DNA of 35,239 bases from Gammaproteobacteria bacterium (GCA_003132025.1 PKWJ01000027.1:1-35239), one strand, 5' to 3'. Positions 15,306-24,852 are shown, counted from the first letter of the stretch. The notes: generated by a model not told the origin, from the sequence alone. Translations and numbers: made by a program.

Positions 15306-16219
15306 GGCGGCCCGTTCAAGAGATTCGACGGCGAATACTGATCGGTCAGGACACGCGCCTTGGTGTCCCAGTCCGGGCGCGTCGAAAACATCGCCAGTAC
15401 CGTCTGCGCGGTGACCCCGTAGGGTTCGAAAGCCGCGGTGAACAGTCGGCTGTTACGCGTGGCCTCATCGATCGATGGCAGCTGCGCGTTTGAGGCCAGG
15501 ATCACCCGATTGCCGCTCCTTAAATTGTAGAACTGGCCGTAGACGCTGGAGTAGGTGACCGATTCGTTGTTGTAGAGCCGGCTGGTGGAGAAGGTATTGG
15601 CGGCGACGATGCCGCCCGGTTGCAGCAGCGAGCGCACCTCGATCAGAAATTCCCGTGTCAGCATGTGCTCTGGGATGTACTGGTGCTCGTACGCATCGAG
15701 AATGATCAGGTCGTAGCGCCTGGGGCCCCGCAGGCTCTGCCGCACGTAAGCCCTGCCGTCCTGTACTATCAAATGAACCCGCTCGTCAGGCCGGAACCCG
15801 AAGTACTGCTCTGCGACGCCCACGACGCTTGGGTCAATCTCGACCACGTCGATGTCGGCCTGCGGCAGTAGCTGTTCCAGCGTACGCGGCAGCGTGCCGC
15901 CGCCCAGTCCGATGATCAGGATCGTGTGCGGATCGGGCTTCAGATAGAGCGCGCCGAGCACCATGCGCGTGTACTCGAACACCAGCCGATTGGGCGCTTT
16001 AAGGTCAATACAGGTCTGGCGGCCGATAGTGCACAGCCTGGTAAAGCACAGGCAGCGCGTGGTGCCGTCCGCAGTAGCATTGTCGTACACGAAGACATCG
16101 CGGTAGAGCGACTTCTCGGAGTGGATCAGTTTCTGATCCGCAGCAGCGCCCATGCTCGCCAGCAGCAGAAGCAGTGGCAGCGCAAAAAGCCGGCCTTGGC
16201 GTAAGCACGCTGCGTTCAC
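15302..16219 (-). CDS. Spermidine-synthase-like methyltransferase-fold protein with N-terminal signal
   Basis: 305 residues from a GTG overlapping the upstream stop (GTGA). The Rossmann core (about 95-250) carries the nucleotide motif IGLGGGTLPRTLEQL, acidic VEIDPSVV, QDGRAYV and ILDAYEHQYIPEHMLT, as in the spermidine synthase family. The canonical polyamine-site Asp pattern (DSSDPxGP) is replaced, so true spermidine synthase activity is doubtful. Unusually, residues 10-28 form a hydrophobic, signal-peptide-like segment ending in AAA, and the first beta-hairpin has four cysteines (CLC...C...C, about 56-69). Together with the membrane gene at 16216 it corresponds to the two halves of the fused MFS/spermidine synthase proteins of other bacteria. 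Confidence 0.78.
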   Translation of the reverse strand: MNAACLRQGRLFALPLLLLLASMGAAADQKLIHSEKSLYRDVFVYDNATADGTTRCLCFTRLCTIGRQTCIDLKAPNRLVFEYTRMVLGALYLKPDPHTILIIGLGGGTLPRTLEQLLPQADIDVVEIDPSVVGVAEQYFGFRPDERVHLIVQDGRAYVRQSLRGPRRYDLIILDAYEHQYIPEHMLTREFLIEVRSLLQPGGIVAANTFSTSRLYNNESVTYSSVYGQFYNLRSGNRVILASNAQLPSIDEATRNSRLFTAAFEPYGVTAQTVLAMFSTRPDWDTKARVLTDQYSPSNLLNGPP

Positions 16220-16812
16220 GCGTCAACCACAGGGGTTCGCAGCCACGCCAGGAGTCCGATGACGGCCGAGATCGAAAGCATCAGCATGAGGATCGTGTTC
16301 ACTTCCAGGTACAGCACCAGGTAGAACGAGGTCAGGAGGGTGCCGGCGGCACTGCCGAACGTAGACACGAAATACAGCTTGCCGGCCAGGTGACCGGCGC
16401 TGGCGCGATCGGCGATCAGCAGGCGCACGGCGTAGGGCGAGACCATGCCGGAGATGCCGGTCGGCAGGAAGAACAACAGCAAGGCCGCGGTCAGCGAGCC
16501 AAAGCGTGGATCGGTGACTGCCGCGGACAGATGCTCCAGCAGGCCGTCGCCCAGCAGCAGCACCGGCAGCGTCGTCACCGCGGCGGACAGCAATATCACC
16601 GCCAGGCGCTTGAGGCTCGGCGCATGCAGCGATGCGCGGCCGCCCAGCAAATAGCCGAGCGACAGGGCCAGCATGAACACCGTGATGATCGCGCCCCAGA
16701 CATAAATGCTGCTGCCGAAGTACGGCGCCAGCAGGCGTCCGCCCAGGAGCTCTACCGCCATGACGAAAAAGCCCGACCAGCCGGCGATCAGGTACAACAG
16801 CCCTCGATACAT
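16216..16812 (-). CDS. Membrane half of split MFS/spermidine-synthase-like pair
   Basis: 198 residues, about six transmembrane helices. The N-terminal AVELLGGRLLAPYFGSSIYVWG is the signature of fused MFS/spermidine synthase proteins; YLLGGRAS and FFLPTGISGMVSPYAVRLL also match that family. It lacks the soluble domain, which is encoded by the next gene with a 4-nt overlap, so the two products probably form one complex. The transported or modified substrate is unknown. It is divergent from the lipoprotein-like gene at 16883. Confidence 0.8.
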   Translation of the reverse strand: MYRGLLYLIAGWSGFFVMAVELLGGRLLAPYFGSSIYVWGAIITVFMLALSLGYLLGGRASLHAPSLKRLAVILLSAAVTTLPVLLLGDGLLEHLSAAVTDPRFGSLTAALLLFFLPTGISGMVSPYAVRLLIADRASAGHLAGKLYFVSTFGSAAGTLLTSFYLVLYLEVNTILMLMLSISAVIGLLAWLRTPVVDA

Positions 16813-16882
16813 TGGTCAAGTCTAGCGCGCGGCCGCGCCGCGTTTGATAGCATTGACGCTCATCACCAGTGTTCAGGCCTCG

Positions 16883-17578
16883 ATGCCGCACTTCCCCGCC
16901 CCGTCCCACCGGCTCGCAACCCTGGCGAGCGCGGCGCTGATTTTGGCCCTGGCCTGCGCTTGCGCGTCGACTTCACCGACCGCGCCCGCCAATCCGCGGG
17001 TCGCGGGCCGATGGATACTGGATAAGTCGGCCAGTGACCTGGTAGACACCAAAGTCGACACCGCAGTTTCCGCCTGGGCTGAAAGAGTGCGCAAACACAG
17101 CCCTTATGCGGATAACGGCGCCGGCCCCGCCACCGGCTACGGCGGTCACGGCGATCACCAGGGCGCCAGCAATGTCGACGAGTACGGCAACTACACCGGC
17201 GAGGACTTCGACATGCTAAGGCCGGTGGCGCCCGATTATGAGGGCGTGCACCGCCGGCTGGTGCAGGTATTGACCCCGCCGGCCGTGCTCAAGATCGATA
17301 CCGCCCCGGATGACGTGCGCATTACGTCCGACAACGTGCCGGCGCGCGACTACCACACGGATGAGGAGATCTCGCGCATCGACGAGTACGGCACCGCGAG
17401 GATCGATGCCGGATGGAACGGCAACGAGTTCGAGCTAAAGGCGCGCTATTACGGCGGCGCGAATCTGGTGAAGCAGTACGACGTCGACGCGCATACCAGT
17501 ACGCTCCGGGTGACCTATCACCTGCGCGATCCGATGGTGGGCAAGATCGAGATCAACAGCGTTTATCACCGCGGCTGA
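16883..17578 (+). CDS. Lipoprotein-like exported protein
   Basis: 231 residues, no named family recognised. The signal peptide (about 1-27) ends in ALACACAS, a loose lipobox match with two candidate cysteines. The mature part starts with VAGRWILDKSASDLVDTKVDT, like envelope proteins that open with a WxLD strand, followed by a Gly/His/Asp-rich insert and a beta-rich C-terminal half (DEEISRIDEYGTARIDAGW). ATG 16883 is chosen over a TTG at 16844 because it starts the signal peptide directly. The TGA stop abuts the PII gene's stop codon with no spacer. Confidence 0.7.
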   Translation: MPHFPAPSHRLATLASAALILALACACASTSPTAPANPRVAGRWILDKSASDLVDTKVDTAVSAWAERVRKHSPYADNGAGPATGYGGHGDHQGASNVDEYGNYTGEDFDMLRPVAPDYEGVHRRLVQVLTPPAVLKIDTAPDDVRITSDNVPARDYHTDEEISRIDEYGTARIDAGWNGNEFELKARYYGGANLVKQYDVDAHTSTLRVTYHLRDPMVGKIEINSVYHRG

Positions 17579-18443
<865 letters not shown>

Positions 18444-18534
18444 TACCGGCTCCGGCTTCGAGGGCGTCGAGGATGACCGCCCCATCTTAGGGACAGCCTA
18501 GCACCGCGCGGGGGAAAGGTAAGGTGCGGGAAAC

Positions 18535-18732
18535 TCAGGCGGCGACGGCGTTCGAGCCGCAGGTCTCGCCGCGCTGGCAGTCGCGGATCACTTCGCGGGC
18601 GCAGTCCTGGCAGCGGCCACAGCAGGCGCCGACGGGAAGTTTCATCTGCACATCGCTTAAGGAGCGCGCACCCTGTTCGACGGCGCGACGAATCTGCCGA
18701 TCAGTGATGCCGTGACAAACGCAGACGTACAT
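18535..18732 (-). CDS. bfd: Bacterioferritin-associated ferredoxin
   Basis: 65 residues. [2Fe-2S] ferredoxin that reduces bacterioferritin to release iron. Cluster ligands are Cys4, Cys6, Cys38 and Cys41 (MYVCVCHGIT and GACCGRC), in the Fer2_BFD arrangement, with length matching E. coli Bfd. A Fur-box-like site lies 45 nt upstream, consistent with induction under iron shortage. Two further cysteines occur near the C-terminus. Confidence 0.94.
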   Translation of the reverse strand: MYVCVCHGITDRQIRRAVEQGARSLSDVQMKLPVGACCGRCQDCAREVIRDCQRGETCGSNAVAA

Positions 18733-18776
18733 GGTGCGCCCTTGGTGCTATTCGACACCGCTAGGCTACATGCAAA

Positions 18777-18791
18777 TGCGAATGATTGTCA
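18777..18791. promoter_or_regulatory. Probable Fur box upstream of bfd
   Basis: TGCGAATGATTGTCA matches the 7-1-7 Fur consensus TGATAATNATTATCA at 11 of 14 defined positions. It sits 45 nt before the bfd start. bfd genes are widely Fur-repressed. Confidence 0.6.
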
Positions 18792-18866
18792 ATGCGATAC
18801 ACCATAAGATGGGAGCTGCGTCGCAACTATAATAACAGGAAATTCAGTGTGTTAGCTCGTAGGGCG

Positions 18867-19412
18867 CTACTCCACCAGGTGAAACCGCACCTTCACCTTG
18901 TCATCCACCTCCCCTTCCCACTCCTTGCTGCCGAGGACGAAATAGGCGCGCGAGATCTCGAACGCGCCGTCGAACACCATCGCGTTGCCGGCCTGGGTGA
19001 CGGTCACCGGCACGGTCAGGGTCTGGGTCTTGCCCTTCATCGTCAGGGTGCCGGTGGCGTCGAAATGGCCGGCCGCGCCCGGCTTGACCGAGGTCGAGAT
19101 GAAGCTCGCCTTAGGGTAGGTGGCGCTGTCGAGCCATTCCTTTTTGCGCACCTCGGCGTCGTAGTCCTTGGACCCGAGATCGAGGCTGCCGGTATCGACT
19201 TCCAGGGCAGCCTTGGCGGCGTTGGGCTGCGCGGCGTTGTAATCGATACGGCCGTTGAATTTCTTCAACGGTGCGTCGACCGGCACGTTCTCCTGCCTGA
19301 AGGTCGCAATGATGCTGCTCTTGGAGGCGTCGATGGTCGGATCGCCGGCGGCGCTGGCCACGAACGCGAGCGTCAGGGCAATCGAGCTGATCAGCGGCGG
19401 TTTTGGTGTCAT
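18867..19412 (-). CDS. YceI family periplasmic protein
   Basis: 181 residues. Signal peptide (about 1-22, ending ASA-AGD) and a YceI lipocalin-like barrel: TIDASKSSIIATFRQ, GRIDYNAAQPNAAKAALEVD, SATYPKASFISTSV, GTLTMKGKTQTLTVPV. YceI proteins bind isoprenoid-type lipids in the periplasm. It starts 21 nt after the cytochrome b561 gene, a pairing repeatedly seen in Proteobacteria, which suggests a shared role in quinone or isoprenoid handling (inference). Confidence 0.9.
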   Translation of the reverse strand: MTPKPPLISSIALTLAFVASAAGDPTIDASKSSIIATFRQENVPVDAPLKKFNGRIDYNAAQPNAAKAALEVDTGSLDLGSKDYDAEVRKKEWLDSATYPKASFISTSVKPGAAGHFDATGTLTMKGKTQTLTVPVTVTQAGNAMVFDGAFEISRAYFVLGSKEWEGEVDDKVKVRFHLVE

Positions 19413-19433
19413 TCGAGGTCTCCCTTCAATTCC

Positions 19434-19976
19434 TCACGGACGACGCCAGGCGAGCATGCGCCTGAGCGTCGCATCGCGATCGAAAAAGTGATGCTTGAAT
19501 GCGGCGGCCGCATGCAGCATGACTACGCCAAATAACGTCCAGGCCAGCGTTGCGTGCACTTGGACCAGCACATCGGCCAGAACCTTGTTCTTCGACACCA
19601 GGTCCGGCAGCTGCCATAGCTTCAGGTACACCACCGGGTAGCCGGAAGCGGAGCTATATAGCCAGCCGACCATGGGCGTCGCGATCATCAAGAGATACAG
19701 CAGCCAGTGAGTGGCGTGGGCCGCGATGCGCTGCCAGGGCGGCATCGGCTCGTCGGGCGGCGGCCTATGGAACAGCCGCCACAGCAGCCGCAGCAGCACC
19801 AATCCTAAGACCGTGATCCCGATCCACTTGTGGTAGGAGTAGATCCTGAGCTTCTTCGGGCTCATATGCAGGTCGGTCATCGTCGCTCCGATCGTAAAGC
19901 CGACGGTGATCAGCAGGGCGATGATCCAGTGCAGTACCACGGCGGTGCGGGTGTAAGCGGGACTGTCTGGCTGCAT
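19434..19976 (-). CDS. Cytochrome b561 family membrane protein
   Basis: 180 residues, four transmembrane helices. Heme-ligand histidines are visible in VVLHWIIALL, YHKWIGITVL, ATHWLLYLLM and VQVHATLAWTLF, the usual two-heme arrangement. The family moves electrons between ubiquinol and periplasmic or other acceptors. ATG 19976 (MQPDSPAYTR) is preferred; an ATG three codons earlier (19985) is equally possible, while the frame up to 20075 lacks similarity. First gene of a b561-yceI pair. Confidence 0.9.
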   Translation of the reverse strand: MQPDSPAYTRTAVVLHWIIALLITVGFTIGATMTDLHMSPKKLRIYSYHKWIGITVLGLVLLRLLWRLFHRPPPDEPMPPWQRIAAHATHWLLYLLMIATPMVGWLYSSASGYPVVYLKLWQLPDLVSKNKVLADVLVQVHATLAWTLFGVVMLHAAAAFKHHFFDRDATLRRMLAWRRP

Positions 19977-20111
19977 CGGCCGCATGGTAGTAACTGGCAC
20001 CGAAGGGGTCAAAGCCCTCCTACGCCCGAAGGGATCAGGCACCGACAGCGGCGCCCGGGCCGGCGCGAGGATCATGGCGGGAGCGGATCAGTGACATCCA
20101 GGAGCATTGCT

Positions 20112-20504
20112 ATGAACACCCGATTCTTCGCCCTCGAAGTAGTTGCTGCCGCGGTGCTCCTTCCCGGTGCGATGACGATTCCCGCCCTCGCGGTTGAACC
20201 GGCCATACCCAACAACGTGGCATCGGACGAAGCGCCGGACATGAAGCCGGCCGATGCGACCACGCCGACCACCCCTGCGAATGACATCGACGATTTGAAA
20301 GTCACGGCGCAGATCAAAGTCGCACTGGCCGGCGACCACTCCCTGTCACCGCAGGCGCATGAGATCTCGGTCGCGACCAACCAGCAGGCGGTGGTACTGC
20401 GCGGTTCAGTCACCGCTGCGGAAAAGGAGCGGATCAATTCGCTCGCGCAACAGTATGCCGGTGCCAGACAGGTGATTGACGAGCTGCTGGTGAGGGGTAT
20501 GTAG
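20112..20504 (+). CDS. Exported BON-domain protein (intact copy)
   Basis: 130 residues. Signal peptide (about 1-27, RFFALEVVAAAVLLPGAM, cleavage near ALA), a Pro/Thr/Ala linker, and a C-terminal BON domain (about 56-128): DDLKVTAQIKVAL, QQAVVLRGSVTAAEKERINSLA and ARQVIDELLV. BON domains (as in OsmY) bind membranes or phospholipids in the periplasm. The ribosome site AGGAG lies just before the ATG. A tandem paralogue follows at 20605 and a giant hybrid kinase after it; all are on the plus strand. Confidence 0.82.
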   Translation: MNTRFFALEVVAAAVLLPGAMTIPALAVEPAIPNNVASDEAPDMKPADATTPTTPANDIDDLKVTAQIKVALAGDHSLSPQAHEISVATNQQAVVLRGSVTAAEKERINSLAQQYAGARQVIDELLVRGM

Positions 20505-20604
20505 GCGGATACCTGCTGCAGGCCCGCAGGGCGACCGACAGCCCATTCGAGGACGGCGCGAGCAGCATTGGCTACCTGGATTACCGAAATTCAGGAGCCT
20601 GGTA

Positions 20605-20913
20605 ATGAACACCCGGTCCATGCATAGCCGGTTCTTTGCGCTTGAAGTAGTAGCTGCCGCCGTGCTGCTGCCCGGCGCCATGACGATCCCAGCGCTTGCG
20701 GCCGACCCTCTGGTCGCGAGCGATGCCCTCTCGGACGCAGCACCGCCGGTGTTGCCGGAGGATGCCAGCACGCCGACCGCGCTGGGCAATGACATCGACG
20801 ATCAGAAAGTCACGGTGCGGATCAAGCTCGCACTAGTCGGCGATGAGTCGCTGGCGGAGCAATACGCCGGCACCCGCCAGGTGGTCGATCAGCTGCTGGT
20901 GCGGGATATGTAG
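20605..20913 (+). CDS. Exported BON paralogue with internal deletion
   Basis: 102 residues. The signal peptide is almost identical to that of the gene at 20112 (RFFALEVVAAAVLLPGAM), as are the linker and DIDDQKVTVRIKLAL. Then GDESL runs straight into AEQYAGTRQVVDQLLVR. Relative to the first copy, 33 residues (from SPQAHEIS to ERINSL) are missing, exactly in frame, removing the central strand and helix of the BON domain. The ribosome site TCAGGAG is intact. Either a decaying duplicate or a reduced protein kept for another function. Its stop (20911-20913) is in the same frame as the kinase that follows. Confidence 0.72.
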   Translation: MNTRSMHSRFFALEVVAAAVLLPGAMTIPALAADPLVASDALSDAAPPVLPEDASTPTALGNDIDDQKVTVRIKLALVGDESLAEQYAGTRQVVDQLLVRDM

Positions 20914-21054
20914 AGCAACGTCTGGCTTTCTTGCGCCGCAAAACAATCGAGCGGATACTTCCGAACAGGCGTTAGCGGCGAGAGGGATGCGGCGCTGCTG
21001 AGTTCGATCGAGCCCCGAGGCGCCGGCGCGAACTTCCTTGCCGGTGGCGGAGAG

Positions 21055-24000
21055 ATGGGCGCGCTGATGCGCGGCCATGACTGGTCGACGACACCGCTGG
21101 GACCCCCTGGCCAGTGGTCGGCCAGCCTGCGAATGATGGTGAGCTTTCTGCTCGCGAATCGCTTTCCGCTGCTGCTGTGGTGGGGCCCGCAGTACATTCA
21201 GATTTACAACGATGCCTATCGTCCAATACTCGGGACCAAGCATCCGCTCGCGCTCGGCCAGCCTGTCAGCGCCTGCTGGAGCGAGATCTGGGATGTTCTC
21301 GAGCCGCTGATCGACACGCCGTTCCGGGGCGGACCGGCCACTTGGATGGAGGACATCGAGCTCGAGGTGCACCGACACGGTTTCACCGAAGAAAGCCATT
21401 TCACCATCGCCTACAGCCCGGTGCCGGATGAGACGGCGGCGCGCGGGATTGGCGGCGTACTGGCGACGATGCACGAGATTACCGAACAGGTGATTGGGCA
21501 GCGCCGACTGGGCATCCTGAGCGACCTGGGCGCGCGGGTGGCGGAAGCCAAGACGATCGATTGGAGCTGCGCGCTGGCGGGCGAGACGCTGATGGAGCAT
21601 CCAAAGGATGTGCCATTCGCTCTGATGTACCTGCTCGAGCCCAGCAACAGGCGCCTGCGTCGGGTTTGTGAGTTCGGAATTTCAGCCGCGTCGGCAGGTC
21701 GGGCGGAGCTGGCGCTCGAGCGTCCCGAGGCATCCAAGCCCTGGCCGCTGGCGCGGGCCATCGACACAAAAAGCGTCCAGATAGTGTCGGCACTTTCGGC
21801 TGTGTTGCCAGACGTTCCTGCCGGACCCTGGGCCGATCCACCGAACAAGGCAGTCGTCCTGCCCATCCGTTCCACCGTCTCTGATCGGCCTGCGGGTGTG
21901 CTGATTGTCGGCGTGAGCTCCAGGATCGCGCTCGATCCGAAGTACCTCATGTTCCTCGATTTGATGACCGCGCAGGTTGCCACTGCAGTCGCGAATGCCA
22001 GGGCCCACGAAGCGGAGCGCAGCCGTGCCGCGGCATTGGCCGAGATCGATCGGGCAAAAACGGCATTTTTCTCCAACGTAAGCCACGAATTTCGTACTCC
22101 GCTGACACTGATGCTCGGGCCGGTCGAAGAAGCCATCGCCAATGCACAGCATCCCGCCAAGGTGCGCGAGCAGCTTGCGCTCGCGCACCGCAACGCGATG
22201 CGCCTGCTGAAGCTGGTCAACTCGCTGCTGGATTTCTCGCGCATCGAAGCCGGACGCGTTCGCGCTTTCTACGAGGCCACCGATCTTGCTGCCGTCACGC
22301 GCGATCTGGCCAGCACCTTTCGCTCGGCAATCGAACGCGCCGGATTGCGCTTCGAGGTCGATTGCGACGAACTTGGGGAGCTGGTCTACATCGATCGGGA
22401 AATGTGGGAAAAGATTGTTCTCAATCTGCTCTCGAACGCCTTCAAGTTCACGCTCGCGGGGAGCATCACGGTTCGACTGCAGCGCCTGGGGATGCATGCG
22501 GCGCTCGAAATCGCAGACACCGGTGTGGGAATTCCCGGTAACGAAATCCCGCGGCTATTCGAACGCTTTCATCGTGTGGAGGGTGCGCTGGGACGCACCC
22601 ACGATGGCTCCGGGATCGGCCTCGCGCTGGTGAAGGAGCTGGTGAAATTGCACGGGGCGACGATTCATGCCGCCAGTGAGTCTGGACGGGGCACGTCGTT
22701 TCGCGTGCTGCTGCCATTCGGTAGCTCGCATCTGCCGGCAGACCGGCTAAAGGCACCACTTAACCAGACTTCGACCGCCATCGGTGCGCAGGCGTTCGTC
22801 CAGGAGGCATTGCGCTGGCTGCCTGATAGCGTCGGCTCCACCGCATCGAACCTGCCGCAACTGCCCGACGTCGCAAGCCCGATCGTCGATCAGCGTTTCG
22901 CCGCGACATTCGGAGCACGGATCATAGTGGCGGATGACAACGCCGATATGCGTTCCTATCTGCGAGGACTCCTGACGCCCATCTATGCGATCGAAGCTGT
23001 CGCGAACGGCGAACAGGTGCTGGCTGCGGCCCGCCGGCAGCGCCCGGATCTGATCCTGTCCGACATCATGATGCCGGTGCTCGATGGCCTTGGACTGCTG
23101 GCGGCGGTTCGCGCCGATACGTCACTGCAAAACGTGCCGATCGTGCTGCTTTCCGCGCGTGCCGGGGAGGACGCGAGGATCGAAGGCCTCGATGCGGGCG
23201 CCGATGATTATCTGACTAAACCATTCTCAGCGCGGGAACTGGTGGCGCGTATCGGCGCGTTGCTCGAGCTGGGGCATATGCGCCGCCATGCGGAAGAGGC
23301 GCTGCGCCGCCGCACGGCGCAGTTCGAGACGCTGCTCAATGAGGCACCGCTGGGTGTGTATCTGGTCGATGCGGACTTTCGAATCCGAGAAGTGAACCCG
23401 ACGGCACGCGCCATGTTCGGCGACATCCCGGAGTTGATTGGCAGTGACTTCGATGCCGTGGTTCACATCCTGTGGCAGAAGGACCATGCCGACACGATTG
23501 TGCGCCTGTTCCGCCATACGCTTGAGAGTGGCGAGTCGTACGTGACTCCGGAATGTGCCGAGCAGCGTCGGGATGGGGGTGGGATAGAGTCGTATGCATG
23601 GCAGATCAATCGCATTTCGTTACCGGACGGACGCTATGGAGTCGTCTGCTACAGCCGCAATATCACGGCGCATGTCCAGGCGCGGCACGCACTGCAGGAT
23701 ACGGACCGACAGAAGGACGAGTTCCTGGCAATGCTTGCCCACGAACTGCGCAATCCCCTGGCGGCGTTGCACAGTGCCGCCGAGTTGCTTTCGCGGCCGG
23801 CGCCCAGCGCTCTTGAGACGCACTCCAGCGTCGAGATTATCGGACGGCAAGTCACGCAGCTCACCCGCCTGATCGACGATCTGCTGGATGTCTCGCGCAT
23901 CACCAGGGGGCGCATCGAGCTGAATCGGGAGCCGCTCGAACTCGGAGCTGTTCTCGCGCAGGCCGTAGAAACTGTTGAACCCTTGCTGCGCGAGAAGCGG

Positions 24001-24837
24001 CACCAGGCGTTGATCATCTCGAATGACCGGCAGCTGCACGTCAGTGGCGACCGGGCCAGACTCGTTCAGTGCATCAGCAACATCCTGGCAAATGCCGCCA
24101 AATTCACGAATTCTGCCGGCGAGATCCATGTTCGGACCTATTCGGCTGGCACATCAGCGGTGATCGAGATCAGCGATAACGGCACGGGGATCTCGACCGA
24201 GCTGCTGCCGCGAATCTTTGACCTGTTCGTGCAAAGCGACCGAACGCTGGATCGTTCGCAAGGTGGCCTGGGGATAGGCCTCGCGGTGGTCAAGCGGCTG
24301 GTGGATATGCATGAAGGACAGGTGATCGCCAAAAGCGCGGGGATTGGACTGGGATCCACCTTTGAGATCCATCTGCCCCTGATCGAGAACCCCGGCGCGA
24401 GCCGCGGCGAGGCCGAAGCGTTGCATTGCCCGCCCAAGCGCATTCTAATCGTCGACGACAATGTAGACGCAGCCGATCTGCTGGCACTGGTGTTGCGCGG
24501 CGAGGGCCACGAAGTCGAGACTGTCTACACGTCACAAGCCGCGCTTGAACGAGCGATGGCCTCTACTCCCGAGATAATGCTGCTGGATATCGGCCTGCCC
24601 GATATGGATGGCTACGAGGTTGCGCGCAGACTTAGATCCCTGTCGGTGCTCAAAGATACACGCCTCATTGCAATTACCGGCTACGGACAGGCCAACGACC
24701 GGGCACGCACGCTGGCGGCGGGCTTTGACGATCATCTGGTCAAGCCGGTTGGCGTCGATGAGATTAAGCGAAGCATGGTCGGTATGTCCGCCGAAGAGTT
24801 GAACCGACCCATTGGCGACGCGGGCGGAGGTGCGTAA
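21055..24837 (+). CDS. Giant hybrid sensor histidine kinase (two kinase cores, two receivers)
   Basis: 1260 residues, apparently cytoplasmic, no membrane helix. In order: PAS-like N-terminus (about 1-150, WWGPQYIQIYNDAYRPILG), GAF (about 155-325), kinase core 1 with His344 (NVSHEFRTPL) and ATPase boxes ADTGVGIPG and GSGIGLALV, receiver 1 with Asp670 (LILSDIMMP), PAS (about 755-875), kinase core 2 with His896 (MLAHELRNPL) and SDNGTGIST, LGIGLAVV, and receiver 2 with Asp1178 (LLDIGLPDMDG). ATG 21055 is the first standard start in frame, but the in-frame sequence before it encodes ANFLAGGGE, which belongs to the conserved opening of such proteins, so the real start is probably upstream (CTG 20995, preceded by GAGAGG, is a candidate). 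No response-regulator output gene is adjacent on this strand. Confidence 0.9.
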   Translation: MGALMRGHDWSTTPLGPPGQWSASLRMMVSFLLANRFPLLLWWGPQYIQIYNDAYRPILGTKHPLALGQPVSACWSEIWDVLEPLIDTPFRGGPATWMEDIELEVHRHGFTEESHFTIAYSPVPDETAARGIGGVLATMHEITEQVIGQRRLGILSDLGARVAEAKTIDWSCALAGETLMEHPKDVPFALMYLLEPSNRRLRRVCEFGISAASAGRAELALERPEASKPWPLARAIDTKSVQIVSALSAVLPDVPAGPWADPPNKAVVLPIRSTVSDRPAGVLIVGVSSRIALDPKYLMFLDLMTAQVATAVANARAHEAERSRAAALAEIDRAKTAFFSNVSHEFRTPLTLMLGPVEEAIANAQHPAKVREQLALAHRNAMRLLKLVNSLLDFSRIEAGRVRAFYEATDLAAVTRDLASTFRSAIERAGLRFEVDCDELGELVYIDREMWEKIVLNLLSNAFKFTLAGSITVRLQRLGMHAALEIADTGVGIPGNEIPRLFERFHRVEGALGRTHDGSGIGLALVKELVKLHGATIHAASESGRGTSFRVLLPFGSSHLPADRLKAPLNQTSTAIGAQAFVQEALRWLPDSVGSTASNLPQLPDVASPIVDQRFAATFGARIIVADDNADMRSYLRGLLTPIYAIEAVANGEQVLAAARRQRPDLILSDIMMPVLDGLGLLAAVRADTSLQNVPIVLLSARAGEDARIEGLDAGADDYLTKPFSARELVARIGALLELGHMRRHAEEALRRRTAQFETLLNEAPLGVYLVDADFRIREVNPTARAMFGDIPELIGSDFDAVVHILWQKDHADTIVRLFRHTLESGESYVTPECAEQRRDGGGIESYAWQINRISLPDGRYGVVCYSRNITAHVQARHALQDTDRQKDEFLAMLAHELRNPLAALHSAAELLSRPAPSALETHSSVEIIGRQVTQLTRLIDDLLDVSRITRGRIELNREPLELGAVLAQAVETVEPLLREKRHQALIISNDRQLHVSGDRARLVQCISNILANAAKFTNSAGEIHVRTYSAGTSAVIEISDNGTGISTELLPRIFDLFVQSDRTLDRSQGGLGIGLAVVKRLVDMHEGQVIAKSAGIGLGSTFEIHLPLIENPGASRGEAEALHCPPKRILIVDDNVDAADLLALVLRGEGHEVETVYTSQAALERAMASTPEIMLLDIGLPDMDGYEVARRLRSLSVLKDTRLIAITGYGQANDRARTLAAGFDDHLVKPVGVDEIKRSMVGMSAEELNRPIGDAGGGA

Positions 24838-24852
24838 TGGTGTGTCGTCGCG

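Noticed and set aside
16174-17025. 283-residue plus-strand frame
   Set aside because: Gln/Arg/Ala-rich shadow running antisense through the membrane half of the split pair and into the lipoprotein-like gene in another frame.
21682-22497. 271-residue minus-strand frame in the hybrid kinase
   Set aside because: Antisense shadow of GAF and kinase core 1; no recognisable motif.
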